Below are positions 1 to 7,983 of a DNA stretch of 64,000 nt, in pieces (position 1 is the stretch's first letter; each line of letters begins with the position of its first letter). The notes under the pieces are model-generated. The model saw only the letters and a program-made list of their open reading frames with translations, searched no databases and was not told where the DNA came from. This stretch comes from Nesterenkonia sandarakina (lineage in GTDB: Bacteria > Actinomycetota > Actinomycetes > Actinomycetales > Micrococcaceae). A program made the position numbers and the translations under genes. The stretch lies in assembly GCF_003003175.1 (NCBI RefSeq), contig NZ_PVTY01000008.1, positions 62,001 to 126,000 on the forward strand. The letters run 5' to 3'.

Positions 1-190
1 CCAGGCAGGCTAGGAGCACGCTGACCTTGCGGGTGCTGAAGGAGGCGACGGCACGGGTGGAGTCCTGACCGATGACTTCACCGGTGCCGATCGCGCGGAT
101 CTCCCAGGACAGCGCGAAGGGCTGGTCCGCGGCGAGACGCGTGACCGCGGCTTCGAGGTGCTGCCATGACTGCTCCACAAGACTCCTCAT
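1..190 (-). CDS. Serine hydrolase, class A beta-lactamase-like (5' end only)
   Basis: Only the first 63 codons lie in the window; the gene runs off the left edge. The translation starts MRSLVEQSW and near residue 52 carries S-T-R-K in the context ASFSTRKVSVLLA, which matches the SxxK active-site motif and following helix of class A beta-lactamase/DD-peptidase-like serine hydrolases. No signal peptide is seen, so a cytosolic esterase-like or beta-lactamase-like hydrolase is possible. Two starts compete: ATG at 190, or GTG at 178, which has AGGAG four bases upstream. A CATTAT box at about 218-213 (minus strand) may be its -10 element. Assignment rests on this one motif. Confidence 0.55.
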   Translation of the reverse strand, partial: MRSLVEQSWQHLEAAVTRLAADQPFALSWEIRAIGTGEVIGQDSTRAVASFSTRKVSVLLACL

Positions 191-284
191 CCGGGTGTGC
201 TCAACGCCCCCAGCATAATGGCGGCCCTTGACCCAAGGACTCAGAGAGTCTCGGCTCAGGGGTCGCTAGCCTGCGATGTGTGGC

Positions 285-1109
285 TCAGTACTGCGCGACC
301 GCCGGTGGGGTGACGTTCTTCCTCGCGGGCAGCAACGTGACCACGGCTGCCGCAATCAGCGCAACTCCCAGGAGGGCAAGGAGGACGATGCCAGCACCGA
401 GCGACACCATCGGTTCGTTGCCCAGTGCAGCCATCGTGCCAAAGCCATTGATCGCGCTGAGCAGGCCAACCAGGATGGCCAGCACTGCGGCCGTGATACG
501 GACCCAGGTCACACGGAGCAGGACCGCTGCCACTCCAGCCAGGATCACCAGGATGAAGCCAGTGAGCATGATGGCTCCCTCGCCGCTGGGGGCCTCGCCA
601 TGGAAGTAGTTGAAGCTCTCATTAAAGCCGAATACTGACACTGAGGCGATGGGCAGAAACAGGGCGATGGTCCCAAAGAATGCCAGCACCACCAGCGCGA
701 TCTGGACCCAGAGTCGCCACACCGGCTGTGGCGCGGCGCCTGGCTTGGCGCTGTGGTCGCCGATTCTCTGGTTCGTCGTCTGGGCAGCCTTCCTGGTCGC
801 GGGAAGCACCGTCTCACTGAAGTACCCTCTTGCGCCAGCAGCGAATGCCTTCGCCCCTGTTGACATCTGTTGGGCGTGCGGATTGGGCTCGCGCTGTGGC
901 TGCGCTTCGATGTGAGTCGGAATTGTCTGGGGCTGCTCGCCACGTCGCTGGCTGATGTAATTCGCCAATTCCGGGTAACAATTCGGATGGTAAAGCACCG
1001 CGTCCCAGAGGTCTGGGCGAGAGTAAGCGATGTGGCGGAGAACGTCTGTGTGGAGGGACGGGTCCCTGAGTTCTTCGGCGTGGTAGCTCGCTGGGTCGCG
1101 CTGCGTCAT
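285..1109 (-). CDS. Membrane protein with N-terminal variant leucine-rich-repeat-like domain
   Basis: A 274-residue protein. Residues 1-60 (AEELRDPSLHTDVLRHIAYSRPDLWDAVLYHPN) resemble the helical variant leucine-rich repeat found at the start of many actinobacterial proteins. A polar, Gln/Pro-rich linker follows (about 60-130). The C-terminal half has four hydrophobic segments (about 132-155, 176-200, 203-222, 238-262), so the N-terminus is probably cytoplasmic. Function unknown. The ATG at 1109 is kept because it opens directly into the repeat; the ribosome site (GAAAGAACGAG) is weak. It is transcribed away from the following lipoprotein gene. Confidence 0.7.
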   Translation of the reverse strand: MTQRDPASYHAEELRDPSLHTDVLRHIAYSRPDLWDAVLYHPNCYPELANYISQRRGEQPQTIPTHIEAQPQREPNPHAQQMSTGAKAFAAGARGYFSETVLPATRKAAQTTNQRIGDHSAKPGAAPQPVWRLWVQIALVVLAFFGTIALFLPIASVSVFGFNESFNYFHGEAPSGEGAIMLTGFILVILAGVAAVLLRVTWVRITAAVLAILVGLLSAINGFGTMAALGNEPMVSLGAGIVLLALLGVALIAAAVVTLLPARKNVTPPAVAQY

Positions 1110-1591
1110 ATCTCGTTCTTTCTGTTGCCTCTTAGTGATGCACTCTGCCGGGACATATCGCCATGAGAAGCCGTGGCAAACATTGATTCTTAATATATAT
1201 CAGGCTCGCTACATTTCTATGTCAGGAAAATGGGAGAACCACTGCTCAGCAGGACCTGACGCGTCGCCCTCGGGCGGCGTTGAACGTCATCGGCGGGACA
1301 CCGCCGGGCCCGTGACGTCAAGAAGACTGGCCAGGCTTACGGGTCCGAGCGCTTGTTCAGCTGGGCGCACCTTCATGTTGGTCTGCCGTCTCTTCTAACC
1401 CCTCAAGCCACCGTGTCAATGCTACTCAGATGGCCTGGCAATCCATCGTGGTAGCGTCAAGATCAGTCATTGAGCGGGTATTCTGATCACCCATTTCGTC
1501 TCGTGGCATCCTCGAGATGTCGCGTCGTCGCCGGTGCGCGCCCGCTCCCTCCTGAACCCCTTAGAGCTTGCCCTACGAGAATGAGTCAACC
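1110..1591. other. 482-base intergenic region with nested inverted repeats
   Basis: No convincing gene: the one open frame here has no family features. At 1284-1318 there are two nested pairs of arms, ACGTCA/TGACGT outside and CGGCGG/CCGCCG (1291-1296 and 1301-1306, loop GACA) inside. A second small hairpin, CGCCC/GGGCG, lies at 1265-1276. The region separates divergent genes, so promoters for both are expected here, but no clear -35/-10 pair stands out. Confidence 0.5.
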
Positions 1592-2125
1592 GTGAAACCG
1601 TACGTTCTGGCCGTCGCCGCCATCACCCTAAGCCTCTCCGCCTGCTCCACTGATCCGGGTGAGAACGAGACCGAAACTGAGACTCCGGAGGTCAGCACGG
1701 AATCTCAGTCGCCTGGGTCGGCCGAATCCACGGAAGCACCCGAACCCACGGAGCCAATTGAATCTACCGAGGCTCCTGAACCCACGGAACAGGAACCTTC
1801 GGAGAACGAGCAATACGTCGAGCTCTTCCTCGAGGCGCTGGATGCCCTAGATATCGAATACAGCGAACCCGAACGGGTCGAAGCCGGGGGGCTGTCCTCG
1901 GCCTCCTATGACATGACGGTCAATGGATCAAGTTCTGGGATTCAGGTTTTTGCCACCGAAGAGACCCAGGCAGCATGGGTAGAGGCCAGCAACTCACTTG
2001 GTGGCATCTGCGTCGTCATTGATGGTGCAGCCTTGTCGCTCAACTCCTCAGAGGGGATTGCGGATTCGGCCGACATCGCACCCCAAATTGCAGAGGAAGT
2101 CGGGGGCACGGCCCACGGAAACTGA
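1592..2125 (+). CDS. Secreted lipoprotein of unknown function
   Basis: The GTG at 1592 begins a short lipoprotein signal peptide (VKPYVLAVAAITLSLSAC) with lipobox LSAC and the lipidated Cys at residue 18. The frame is open further upstream to a TTG at 1568, but that start would put charged residues in front of the signal. After the Cys come about 50 residues rich in Glu/Thr/Pro/Ser with recurring EAPEPTE units, probably a flexible spacer from the membrane. A small C-terminal domain of about 105 residues follows. No catalytic motif is recognised. Confidence 0.7.
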   Translation: MKPYVLAVAAITLSLSACSTDPGENETETETPEVSTESQSPGSAESTEAPEPTEPIESTEAPEPTEQEPSENEQYVELFLEALDALDIEYSEPERVEAGGLSSASYDMTVNGSSSGIQVFATEETQAAWVEASNSLGGICVVIDGAALSLNSSEGIADSADIAPQIAEEVGGTAHGN

Positions 2126-2157
2126 CCAGTCGATGCGGGCATGAAGACAGGAGCCCC

Positions 2158-3051
2158 TCACCCTGTGAGCTCCAGCTCCTCAAGGACCTGCACGAGGCGT
2201 GCCCGTGCGGACCTGACGAGGCCTTGGACCGGTCGGGGCAGGCAGTCGGTAGCGGCCAGGCCCAGGTGTTCGATGATCGCCGCGCTGACCCGGTAGCTGC
2301 CGTGCTCGGCGAACAGCGCCCAGAGCGGCTCCAATCGCGCGGATTCGGCGAGCGCCCCCGCGTGGTCACCGGACAGCGCAGCCCGGGTGATCTTCAGCGC
2401 GGGCCCCGGCAGCGTGCCGCCGATGACGGAGTACCAGGCGTCGCAGCCGGCAACGAGGCCGCGGGCTGCGGCGTCGTCGCCGGAAACGCCGACGGTCACG
2501 GTGTCGGGGATGTGGGTGCGGATGGTTTTCACGCGCTCGGCGGCGATGTCGGGCTCGGCCGGGACGCCGGGGATCTTGATCGACGCCACGCGGGGCAGGG
2601 CCGAGATCTGGGCGTAGAGCTCATCGGTGAATTGCACGTGGGTGGTGCGGGGATTGTCATAGACCACCAGGGGCACCGACAGCTCGGCGGTGACGTCCTC
2701 GAAGAGCCCGAAGACCTCGTCCTGGGTGAGCCCCTGGTAGGTGACCGGGGCCAGAAGCACGGCGCTGGCACCGGCGTTCTGCGCGTCCTCGGCGAGCCGG
2801 TGCACCTGGGCGGTGCGCAGCGCCCCGATGCCGACCATCACCGGGACAGCGCCAGCATGCTGCACCGTGGTCTTCGCGGCGCGGCGGCGTTCCTCGCGGT
2901 CGAGGTACATATAGGACCCGGTGGATCCCAGCGCCGTGATCGAGTCGACTCCCGCTGCTGCCAGGCGCTCGATGAGACCGGCATACGCCGCCTCGTCGAA
3001 GGCGTCGTCACGCAACGGGGTGTGCGGGAACGCGCTGAGGCCGGTGAACAT
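2158..3051 (-). CDS. Dihydrodipicolinate synthase (DapA) family aldolase
   Basis: A 297-residue TIM-barrel lyase of the DapA/N-acetylneuraminate lyase family, which forms or splits C-C bonds through a Schiff base with pyruvate or a similar oxo acid. Family features are visible: GSTGS at about 42-46, the catalytic Tyr in VVYDNP (Y131) and the Schiff-base Lys in VASIKIPG (K159). No lysine-pathway gene is adjacent, so this may be a catabolic or sugar-acid aldolase rather than the housekeeping DapA. It converges on the lipoprotein gene with a 32-base gap. Confidence 0.85.
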   Translation of the reverse strand: MFTGLSAFPHTPLRDDAFDEAAYAGLIERLAAAGVDSITALGSTGSYMYLDREERRRAAKTTVQHAGAVPVMVGIGALRTAQVHRLAEDAQNAGASAVLLAPVTYQGLTQDEVFGLFEDVTAELSVPLVVYDNPRTTHVQFTDELYAQISALPRVASIKIPGVPAEPDIAAERVKTIRTHIPDTVTVGVSGDDAAARGLVAGCDAWYSVIGGTLPGPALKITRAALSGDHAGALAESARLEPLWALFAEHGSYRVSAAIIEHLGLAATDCLPRPVQGLVRSARARLVQVLEELELTG

Positions 3052-3114
3052 CGCGGCTCCGATCCTTGAGGCTGGAGATCATGAGGGTTCACGACCCTCC
3101 GGGTCCAGCATGCC

Positions 3115-3432
3115 TCAGATGTCGTCCTCGTAGGCGCGACCGCCCTCGTCCTCCCAGCGGGTCAGCTGGCGGGTCCTGGAGGCGTTGTATTTGCGCCGGA
3201 CGCCGTAGCCGCCCTGATCGTCCTCGTCGAAGAACACGACGCCGAACTCTTCCAGCGCCCGGCGCAGTCGCTTGTTCGCGTCGGGAGACAGGGCGAACCC
3301 GCGATGCTCGAAGTTCCGCACCAGCTGCGGCTCAAGCGAGGCGGCCTCCGCGATCTCTTCGACCGACACCTGGGTGAGGGCGCGTGCTGCCCGGGCCAGG
3401 TCCGGGGTCAGCGAGGCTTCAAAGCGCTTCAT
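3115..3432 (-). CDS. Small HTH (XRE-like) regulator
   Basis: A 105-residue protein starting MKRFEASLTPDLARAARALTQ. Residues 12-60 look like a Cro/C1-type helix-turn-helix (VSVEEIAEAASLEPQLVRNFE), followed by a basic tail. The ATG at 3432 is chosen over longer in-frame starts because upstream sequence lacks protein character and because a palindrome (TGTGGTTTGCCACA on this strand) lies only 9 bases in front of it. Divergent from the cupin gene at 3518, so the shared 85-base gap probably holds both promoters and an operator for this protein. Confidence 0.65.
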   Translation of the reverse strand: MKRFEASLTPDLARAARALTQVSVEEIAEAASLEPQLVRNFEHRGFALSPDANKRLRRALEEFGVVFFDEDDQGGYGVRRKYNASRTRQLTRWEDEGGRAYEDDI

Positions 3433-3440
3433 AGATACAG

Positions 3441-3454
3441 TGTGGCAAACCACA
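3441..3454. promoter_or_regulatory. Candidate operator between HTH gene and cupin gene
   Basis: A perfect inverted repeat TGTGG-CAAA-CCACA sits 9 bases upstream of the HTH start codon, where a bound protein would block transcription. A local operator for the HTH protein is an inference from position and symmetry. Confidence 0.4.
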
Positions 3455-3517
3455 CACCGCAGGGGAACGGCCGCGAGATCAGGATCGCGGTGACCTCGAA
3501 GAGATCGGACGATCACC

Positions 3518-3850
3518 ATGGAGAAGACGTCATTGATCGCACTGGCACGGCATGAACTGGAGCAGGACCGCGAGGCCTCCAGCGGCAGGAGCGCGAAGAC
3601 GGTCTTCGGCGGCCATGAGCACCAGCTTCGGCAGACACTCATCGCGCTGCGCGCCGGTGAGGAGCTCTCCGAGCACGAGAACCCCGGAGAGGCCACGCTG
3701 CAGGTGCTGGAGGGACGGGTGACGCTGAAGTCCGGGGAGGCGTCGTGGAACGGGTCACCCGGAGATCTGTTGACCATTCCGGACGGACTGCATTCGCTGG
3801 ACGCGGTGGAAGACGCCGTCGTCCTGCTGACGGTGGTAAAACAGCGCTGA
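3518..3850 (+). CDS. Small cupin-domain protein
   Basis: A 110-residue single-domain beta-barrel (cupin) protein. Visible cupin signatures are LRAGEELSEHENPGEATLQVLEGRV (about 42-67) and the second motif GDLLTIPDGLHSL (about 82-94), with few metal-binding His. Such stand-alone cupins bind small ligands or act as isomerases; no substrate can be assigned. GAAGAG lies about 12 bases before the ATG. It is divergent from the HTH gene and probably under its control. Confidence 0.75.
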   Translation: MEKTSLIALARHELEQDREASSGRSAKTVFGGHEHQLRQTLIALRAGEELSEHENPGEATLQVLEGRVTLKSGEASWNGSPGDLLTIPDGLHSLDAVEDAVVLLTVVKQR

Positions 3851-3919
3851 AACCCACCCGAGAATCCTCTGAACCGGCTCAGCGTCCGGCAGGTGGGGCC
3901 CACAACAGGCTGAGCGCAT

Positions 3920-3925
3920 TAGGGT
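3920..3925 (+). promoter_or_regulatory. -10 box for a leaderless start (OGG-like gene 1)
   Basis: TAGGGT ends exactly 6 bases before the ATG at 3932, the spacing expected when transcription starts at the A of the start codon. There is no Shine-Dalgarno sequence in between. The second copy of this gene has the same arrangement. Confidence 0.55.
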
Positions 3926-3931
3926 TGGACC

Positions 3932-4630
3932 ATGATCAATGAAGACGCACGACTGCCCCAGGACATCCTGCACTCACTGCCCGGCTCCAACGCGGTGATG
4001 AAGCACGGTGTCGCTGTCGACGCCGCCCGCTGGCGCGCCGAACTCGCCAAGCGCAACCTCCCCGAGCTCACCGGCATGCTCCGCAGCCTCGACAAGGTCT
4101 CGCTGACCCGCCGCGACGTGTTCGAGATCGGTGACCGCGAGCGCACCGCCGACAACGCCTTCCAGCTGTTCTACTACTCGCTGTCCTGGGGCCTCGGACC
4201 CAAGGTCCCGCGTCTGCACCACCGCCTGGACAACTTCGCCTCCCACCGCGACGAGGCCTCGGAGCTGCTCCTCTCTGCATGGAACGCAGCCCGCAGCGAA
4301 GAATTCGCGAAGGACGCCTTCAGCATCCTGACCACCGAGGACGGCGCCGGCCGGATCCCGTGGTTCGGACCTGCCTTCTCCACGAAGTTCCTCTACTTCG
4401 CCCAGGGCGCGGCCGCCGCGCCGAAGCTGATCAGCCTGGACCGCGACATCGCCGTGAACCTCGCCCGCGATGCCTGGCCCGACGCCACTACCGACGTCTG
4501 GGTCCCCGAGGTCTACGACAAGTACTGCACCCTGATGACCGAATGGGCCGATGAGGCCTCCCAGGACTCCTCGGTGGACCGCACGGTCCGCGCCGATGAG
4601 ATCGAACTGGCAGTCACCCGCCGGGCATAA
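3932..4630 (+). CDS. OGG-fold DNA-glycosylase-like protein, copy 1
   Basis: A 232-residue protein. The segment GPAFSTKFLYFA (about 146-157) followed by SLDRDIAVNLARDAW has the look of the helix-hairpin-helix and catalytic region of OGG/EndoIII-type glycosylases: K152 and D170 are 18 residues apart, as are the catalytic Lys and Asp of endonuclease III. These enzymes remove damaged or modified bases. A paralogue of the same length lies at 7984-8682; an ungapped hand alignment gives about 117 identities in 232. The pair brackets mcrBC. Codon use is typical of the genome, so this is probably the resident copy. Glycosylase activity is inferred, not shown. Confidence 0.7.
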   Translation: MINEDARLPQDILHSLPGSNAVMKHGVAVDAARWRAELAKRNLPELTGMLRSLDKVSLTRRDVFEIGDRERTADNAFQLFYYSLSWGLGPKVPRLHHRLDNFASHRDEASELLLSAWNAARSEEFAKDAFSILTTEDGAGRIPWFGPAFSTKFLYFAQGAAAAPKLISLDRDIAVNLARDAWPDATTDVWVPEVYDKYCTLMTEWADEASQDSSVDRTVRADEIELAVTRRA

Positions 4631-4652
4631 GGCACTCCCCTTTCGGGACATC

Positions 4653-4692
4653 ACTGTGGCGGGCGCTTCTCGACGGAAGCGCCCGCCACAGT
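4653..4692. terminator. Bidirectional terminator, 17-bp perfect stem
   Basis: A 17-bp perfect stem (ACTGTGGCGGGCGCTTC and its complement) with a 6-base loop lies between the convergent OGG-like gene 1 and mcrC, just before the mcrC stop codon at 4697. There is no long T run, as is common in high-GC genomes. Confidence 0.8.
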
Positions 4693-4696
4693 CATG

Positions 4697-5809
4697 TCAC
4701 GCCCCGGCCACGACGCTCAGCAGCTCATCTCGAATCGTAGCGCTGGTCCCGGTGAGATCGATCGTCTTGACCCGCAGGGTGTGCGCCCCCACCTTGGCGG
4801 TCATGTCCACAGCATCTTCCACCTGCGGGTAAAGCAAGACACCAGTCAGTCTCTCCCCCGGTACCCGCGCCATGGTGGTGAGGTAGGTCTGGAGCTGGAA
4901 CAGATGATCGCGTTTGAAGGTCTGGCCACCGAACTGCGAATGGACCGAGATCGGTGACGTGAACTTAGTCTCGATGACAATGCGCTCGCCCGGGCGCCGC
5001 AGCACCACATCGGTCTCCATGGTGGGCATGAACCTAGCCATACCGGCACTTGGGTCTTGAAGCGGCCATCGATGTTGTTCCTGAGCCAGGCGCACTCGCC
5101 ATGGTTCTTGCAAGACCGCGTGGAAGAAGCCACGGACCGCGGCCTCGTAGATCAAGCGCCATCGGTCAATGTCCAGGCGTGGTGTCACCGCTCGGTCCGT
5201 CCCGATATCCTCGGTGAGAAGTCCCATCTGGAGTAACAGCCGTGCGGCGCTCGCGCACCGTCGCTCCGCCTCGTCATTGCGCCCCAGGGTTAGAGACTCC
5301 GCCTTTGCCGCAGACACGAACTGGCGGGAGACACCCGACCAGTGAAATGTCCTGCGGGCTGTCGCGGCTCGTTCCCGCAGCCCTGCGTTCCGGCTCGCAC
5401 GCTCAGCGATGATCAGTCCGGATGTAATCACTTGATTGAGCAGATGGTCTACTGACAGCTCGTCGAACGAACACGCGACCCTGCCGCGAGTCTGCAGGTT
5501 CCGCTCGTAGGTCTGGAGGTGATCGATGCGCCCGCGGACACGGGAAAGGTCCTCTTGCTGTGCCACATAACGCCGGGAAAGCGGCCGGTGAAGCCGGCGC
5601 TCAGCTGCGGTCACCAACACCTCAGAGATCAGATCAATGAGATCGTCCGGTGACTCTTCCATCCCAGCCTCGCGGACACTGGCATCCTCGGCGAAGAGTT
5701 CTGAGGCGTAGAACATCAGTAGCCATAGGTTTCGGACCGGTATGTGCGTCTTGCCGCTGAAAAGCAGTCGCCCCGGATCAAGTCCGGCCTCTGTCTGGAT
5801 AACGTTCAC
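4697..5809 (-). CDS. mcrC: McrC-family nuclease subunit of type IV restriction system
   Basis: A 370-residue McrC homologue that pairs with the adjacent McrB-type GTPase to cut DNA carrying modified bases. The PD-(D/E)xK nuclease core is visible near the C-terminus: D267 in METDVVL, then E280-T-K282 in IVIETKF, followed by HLFQLQTYL. The GTG at 5809 is chosen because it lies immediately after the mcrB stop (4-base gap) and opens into conserved sequence (GKTHIPVRNLWLLMFYAS); the longer frame upstream is just mcrB read out of frame. Lower in GC than flanking housekeeping genes. Confidence 0.85.
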   Translation of the reverse strand: MNVIQTEAGLDPGRLLFSGKTHIPVRNLWLLMFYASELFAEDASVREAGMEESPDDLIDLISEVLVTAAERRLHRPLSRRYVAQQEDLSRVRGRIDHLQTYERNLQTRGRVACSFDELSVDHLLNQVITSGLIIAERASRNAGLRERAATARRTFHWSGVSRQFVSAAKAESLTLGRNDEAERRCASAARLLLQMGLLTEDIGTDRAVTPRLDIDRWRLIYEAAVRGFFHAVLQEPWRVRLAQEQHRWPLQDPSAGMARFMPTMETDVVLRRPGERIVIETKFTSPISVHSQFGGQTFKRDHLFQLQTYLTTMARVPGERLTGVLLYPQVEDAVDMTAKVGAHTLRVKTIDLTGTSATIRDELLSVVAGA

Positions 5810-5813
5810 GATG

Positions 5814-7709
5814 TCAGTCCGATACCGGCAACGCGTCCATGAGGCCCGCGATGTAGTTCTCGACGCGCTCTGGCTGATCGAACCAATACTCGTGGAGCAA
5901 TGGTCTGATCTCTTGACCGATGACGGTCGTCGCCCAATTGACGAAATGGACGTTGCGCGCCGTCTTCGCCGGCGTGAAGAAGCTGTGCCCGATTCGATAC
6001 TGCTCACCGAGCCCAGGGGCCTTGGTGATGATCTTGTTCAGCTCCTCCACGGCTGTCCCGACTCGCTCCACGTCCTTTTGGCTGGCGCCAGTCACTCGCT
6101 CGGTGACCCAGGTCGCCCACGACAGGTTGAACTCAGGTTGAAGGTCGGCAAACCCGAAGCGCCGCCGTAGGGCAAAATCGACCATCGCTAGTGACCGGTC
6201 AGCGAGGTTCATCGTGCCGATGAGGTACAGATTGTCGGGAAGGTGAAACGGAGCTTCGTGAGGCCGCCGGTAAGTCAGATGCATCGCTTGGTCGGCTGTT
6301 CGCTTGTCCGCTTCCAACAAAGTCAGCATCTCGCCAAAGATCTGGGCTAGGTTCCCACGGTTGATCTCCTCTACGACCAGGACGTGATCCTGATCGGGCG
6401 TCGCCGCGGCTCGCTCAGCGATCTGTAGCAGGGTCCCGTCCACGAGCTCCAGCCGTCCGTCTCCAGAGGGACGCCATCCTCGGACGAAGTCCTCGTAGGA
6501 AACGGTCGGGTGGAACTGCACTGCGGTGACCAGGGATGCATGGTCGCGCTGGACGAGGGCGCGGGCTAGTCGCTTCGCCAACCAAGTCTTTCCGGTTCCA
6601 GGCGGTCCTTGGAGAATCAGGTTCTTCTTCTGAGCGAGAGTGCGCAAGAGATTTTCCAGAGTGTCCTCTCGCAGGAAGCACCCGTCCTCAATGATCGATT
6701 CAACCGTGTAAACGGGTTCCGCCGAATCGCCGCTGCTCTCATCAGTGGATTCATCGTCGCCGAGGTGTTCGAGATCTGGATTCCCAGACGTCGGAGCGGC
6801 ATCGTCTCCGAAGCGGTCCCGCCAGAAGGGCAGATTACGCAGAGTATCGAGGTCTTGATCGGCGCCTTCAAACGCGAATTCCACTAGGTTTCGAGCGCGG
6901 TCGGTGTCCGGGACGACCCGCCAGATTGTGCCTTGGTATGTGTAGAGGAACCACTCGCGAGGTTCGGCGGTCAGGTCCTGATCCCACGTCACGTCGACGA
7001 CTAACCCAGTGCCGGGGTTGTTCATGATCGTCCCCGCAGCTTTGATAGCCATTACCGATACCGGGTGGCCATTAGTCCTGAACGGAACGCCGGCCTGTCG
7101 GCTGCGGACGTAGACCGACTTGATCGCGATGCGATCCCCAGCCCGCATTTCCATGACCTGCGCCTTCAACTTCGCCGACGAGTCTGGGTGTATCTCCCAT
7201 CTGCCCTGCGCGATGAAATCCATAGAGTGGTCGCGCTGGGTGGCTGACCCTGGATCGTCGAATCGAGCTCCGACGAACCATGCGGTCATCTCCCGGGCAG
7301 ACTGGACTCCGATTTCATCATCGGCGCCCGCCTCTGCCGGCGTCTCACGCTGGGGCACGTATTCGCGATACGCCTGAATTTCCTCAAGGTCAGCGCGGGT
7401 CAACGAATCAGGATGGTCCGCGAGTAGCTGACGCCCCAACTCAGTGATCTGAGCGACGCCGTAACCACCTTCAATCGCCGTGGCCCGGCGGAGGTGATGT
7501 ATAGCAAAGTTGGCTCGAACATCCACCCGACGCTGGCCCGATTTCGCGTGAGTGTATGCACGCTGCTCATCCGTGAGGCCCATCGAATCGTATGTAGCCT
7601 CACGCAACTCCTGGCTTGTTCGGCTACGCCCGTCGGATAACACCCGAAGTGCCGGCAACATGTAGTCCCAGAACCGTGGCTCGTTGTCTTCAACGCTCTC
7701 CTCAGCCAT
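5814..7709 (-). CDS. mcrB: McrB-family AAA+ GTPase with Mrr_N-like and EVE-like N-terminal domains
   Basis: A 631-residue protein. Residues 11-97 (RFWDYMLPALRVLSDGRS...ITELGRQLL) resemble the winged-helix N-domain of Mrr-type proteins. Residues 143-280 (AWFVGARFDD...GDRIAIKSVYVR) resemble EVE/PUA-type modified-base readers. The AAA+ motor follows: Walker A GPPGTGKT (368-375), Walker B VLVVEEINRGN (443-453), GTMNLADRS (498-506) and the RRR arginine finger region (515-517). It supplies target recognition and GTP-driven translocation for McrC. The ATG at 7709 is preferred over the one 14 codons upstream because GGAG lies 6 bases before it. Confidence 0.88.
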   Translation of the reverse strand: MAEESVEDNEPRFWDYMLPALRVLSDGRSRTSQELREATYDSMGLTDEQRAYTHAKSGQRRVDVRANFAIHHLRRATAIEGGYGVAQITELGRQLLADHPDSLTRADLEEIQAYREYVPQRETPAEAGADDEIGVQSAREMTAWFVGARFDDPGSATQRDHSMDFIAQGRWEIHPDSSAKLKAQVMEMRAGDRIAIKSVYVRSRQAGVPFRTNGHPVSVMAIKAAGTIMNNPGTGLVVDVTWDQDLTAEPREWFLYTYQGTIWRVVPDTDRARNLVEFAFEGADQDLDTLRNLPFWRDRFGDDAAPTSGNPDLEHLGDDESTDESSGDSAEPVYTVESIIEDGCFLREDTLENLLRTLAQKKNLILQGPPGTGKTWLAKRLARALVQRDHASLVTAVQFHPTVSYEDFVRGWRPSGDGRLELVDGTLLQIAERAAATPDQDHVLVVEEINRGNLAQIFGEMLTLLEADKRTADQAMHLTYRRPHEAPFHLPDNLYLIGTMNLADRSLAMVDFALRRRFGFADLQPEFNLSWATWVTERVTGASQKDVERVGTAVEELNKIITKAPGLGEQYRIGHSFFTPAKTARNVHFVNWATTVIGQEIRPLLHEYWFDQPERVENYIAGLMDALPVSD

Positions 7710-7971
7710 CTCAGTCTCCAACCTGGGGCTCGGCCCCGATCGCCCAGGCATTGAATCTCTATGCCATGACCCACTAGTGGTGCTTCCGAAGCGGTGACGC
7801 GCGACTTATCCTGCATCGAGAAGTTTCTGGGTCCTCCCGTCAGGCTAATGCTCGACCGCAAGGGGACCGACCAGCCCGACAGGCGTGGCGAACCCCAATT
7901 TCTGAGAGGTCCCACCGCACACAAGTGCACGCGAATTTCGAGGGGTGCCGACCATTTCGCTATCTCAACGC

Positions 7972-7977
7972 TAGAGT
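7972..7977 (+). promoter_or_regulatory. -10 box for a leaderless start (OGG-like gene 2)
   Basis: TAGAGT ends 6 bases before the ATG at 7984 with no ribosome site between. The layout matches that of copy 1 at 3920, although the surrounding sequence differs. Confidence 0.55.
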
Positions 7978-7983
7978 CAAGAA

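Noticed and set aside
1135-1398. 87-codon frame in the first intergenic region
   Set aside because: No ribosome site, no protein-like pattern, overlaps inverted repeats.
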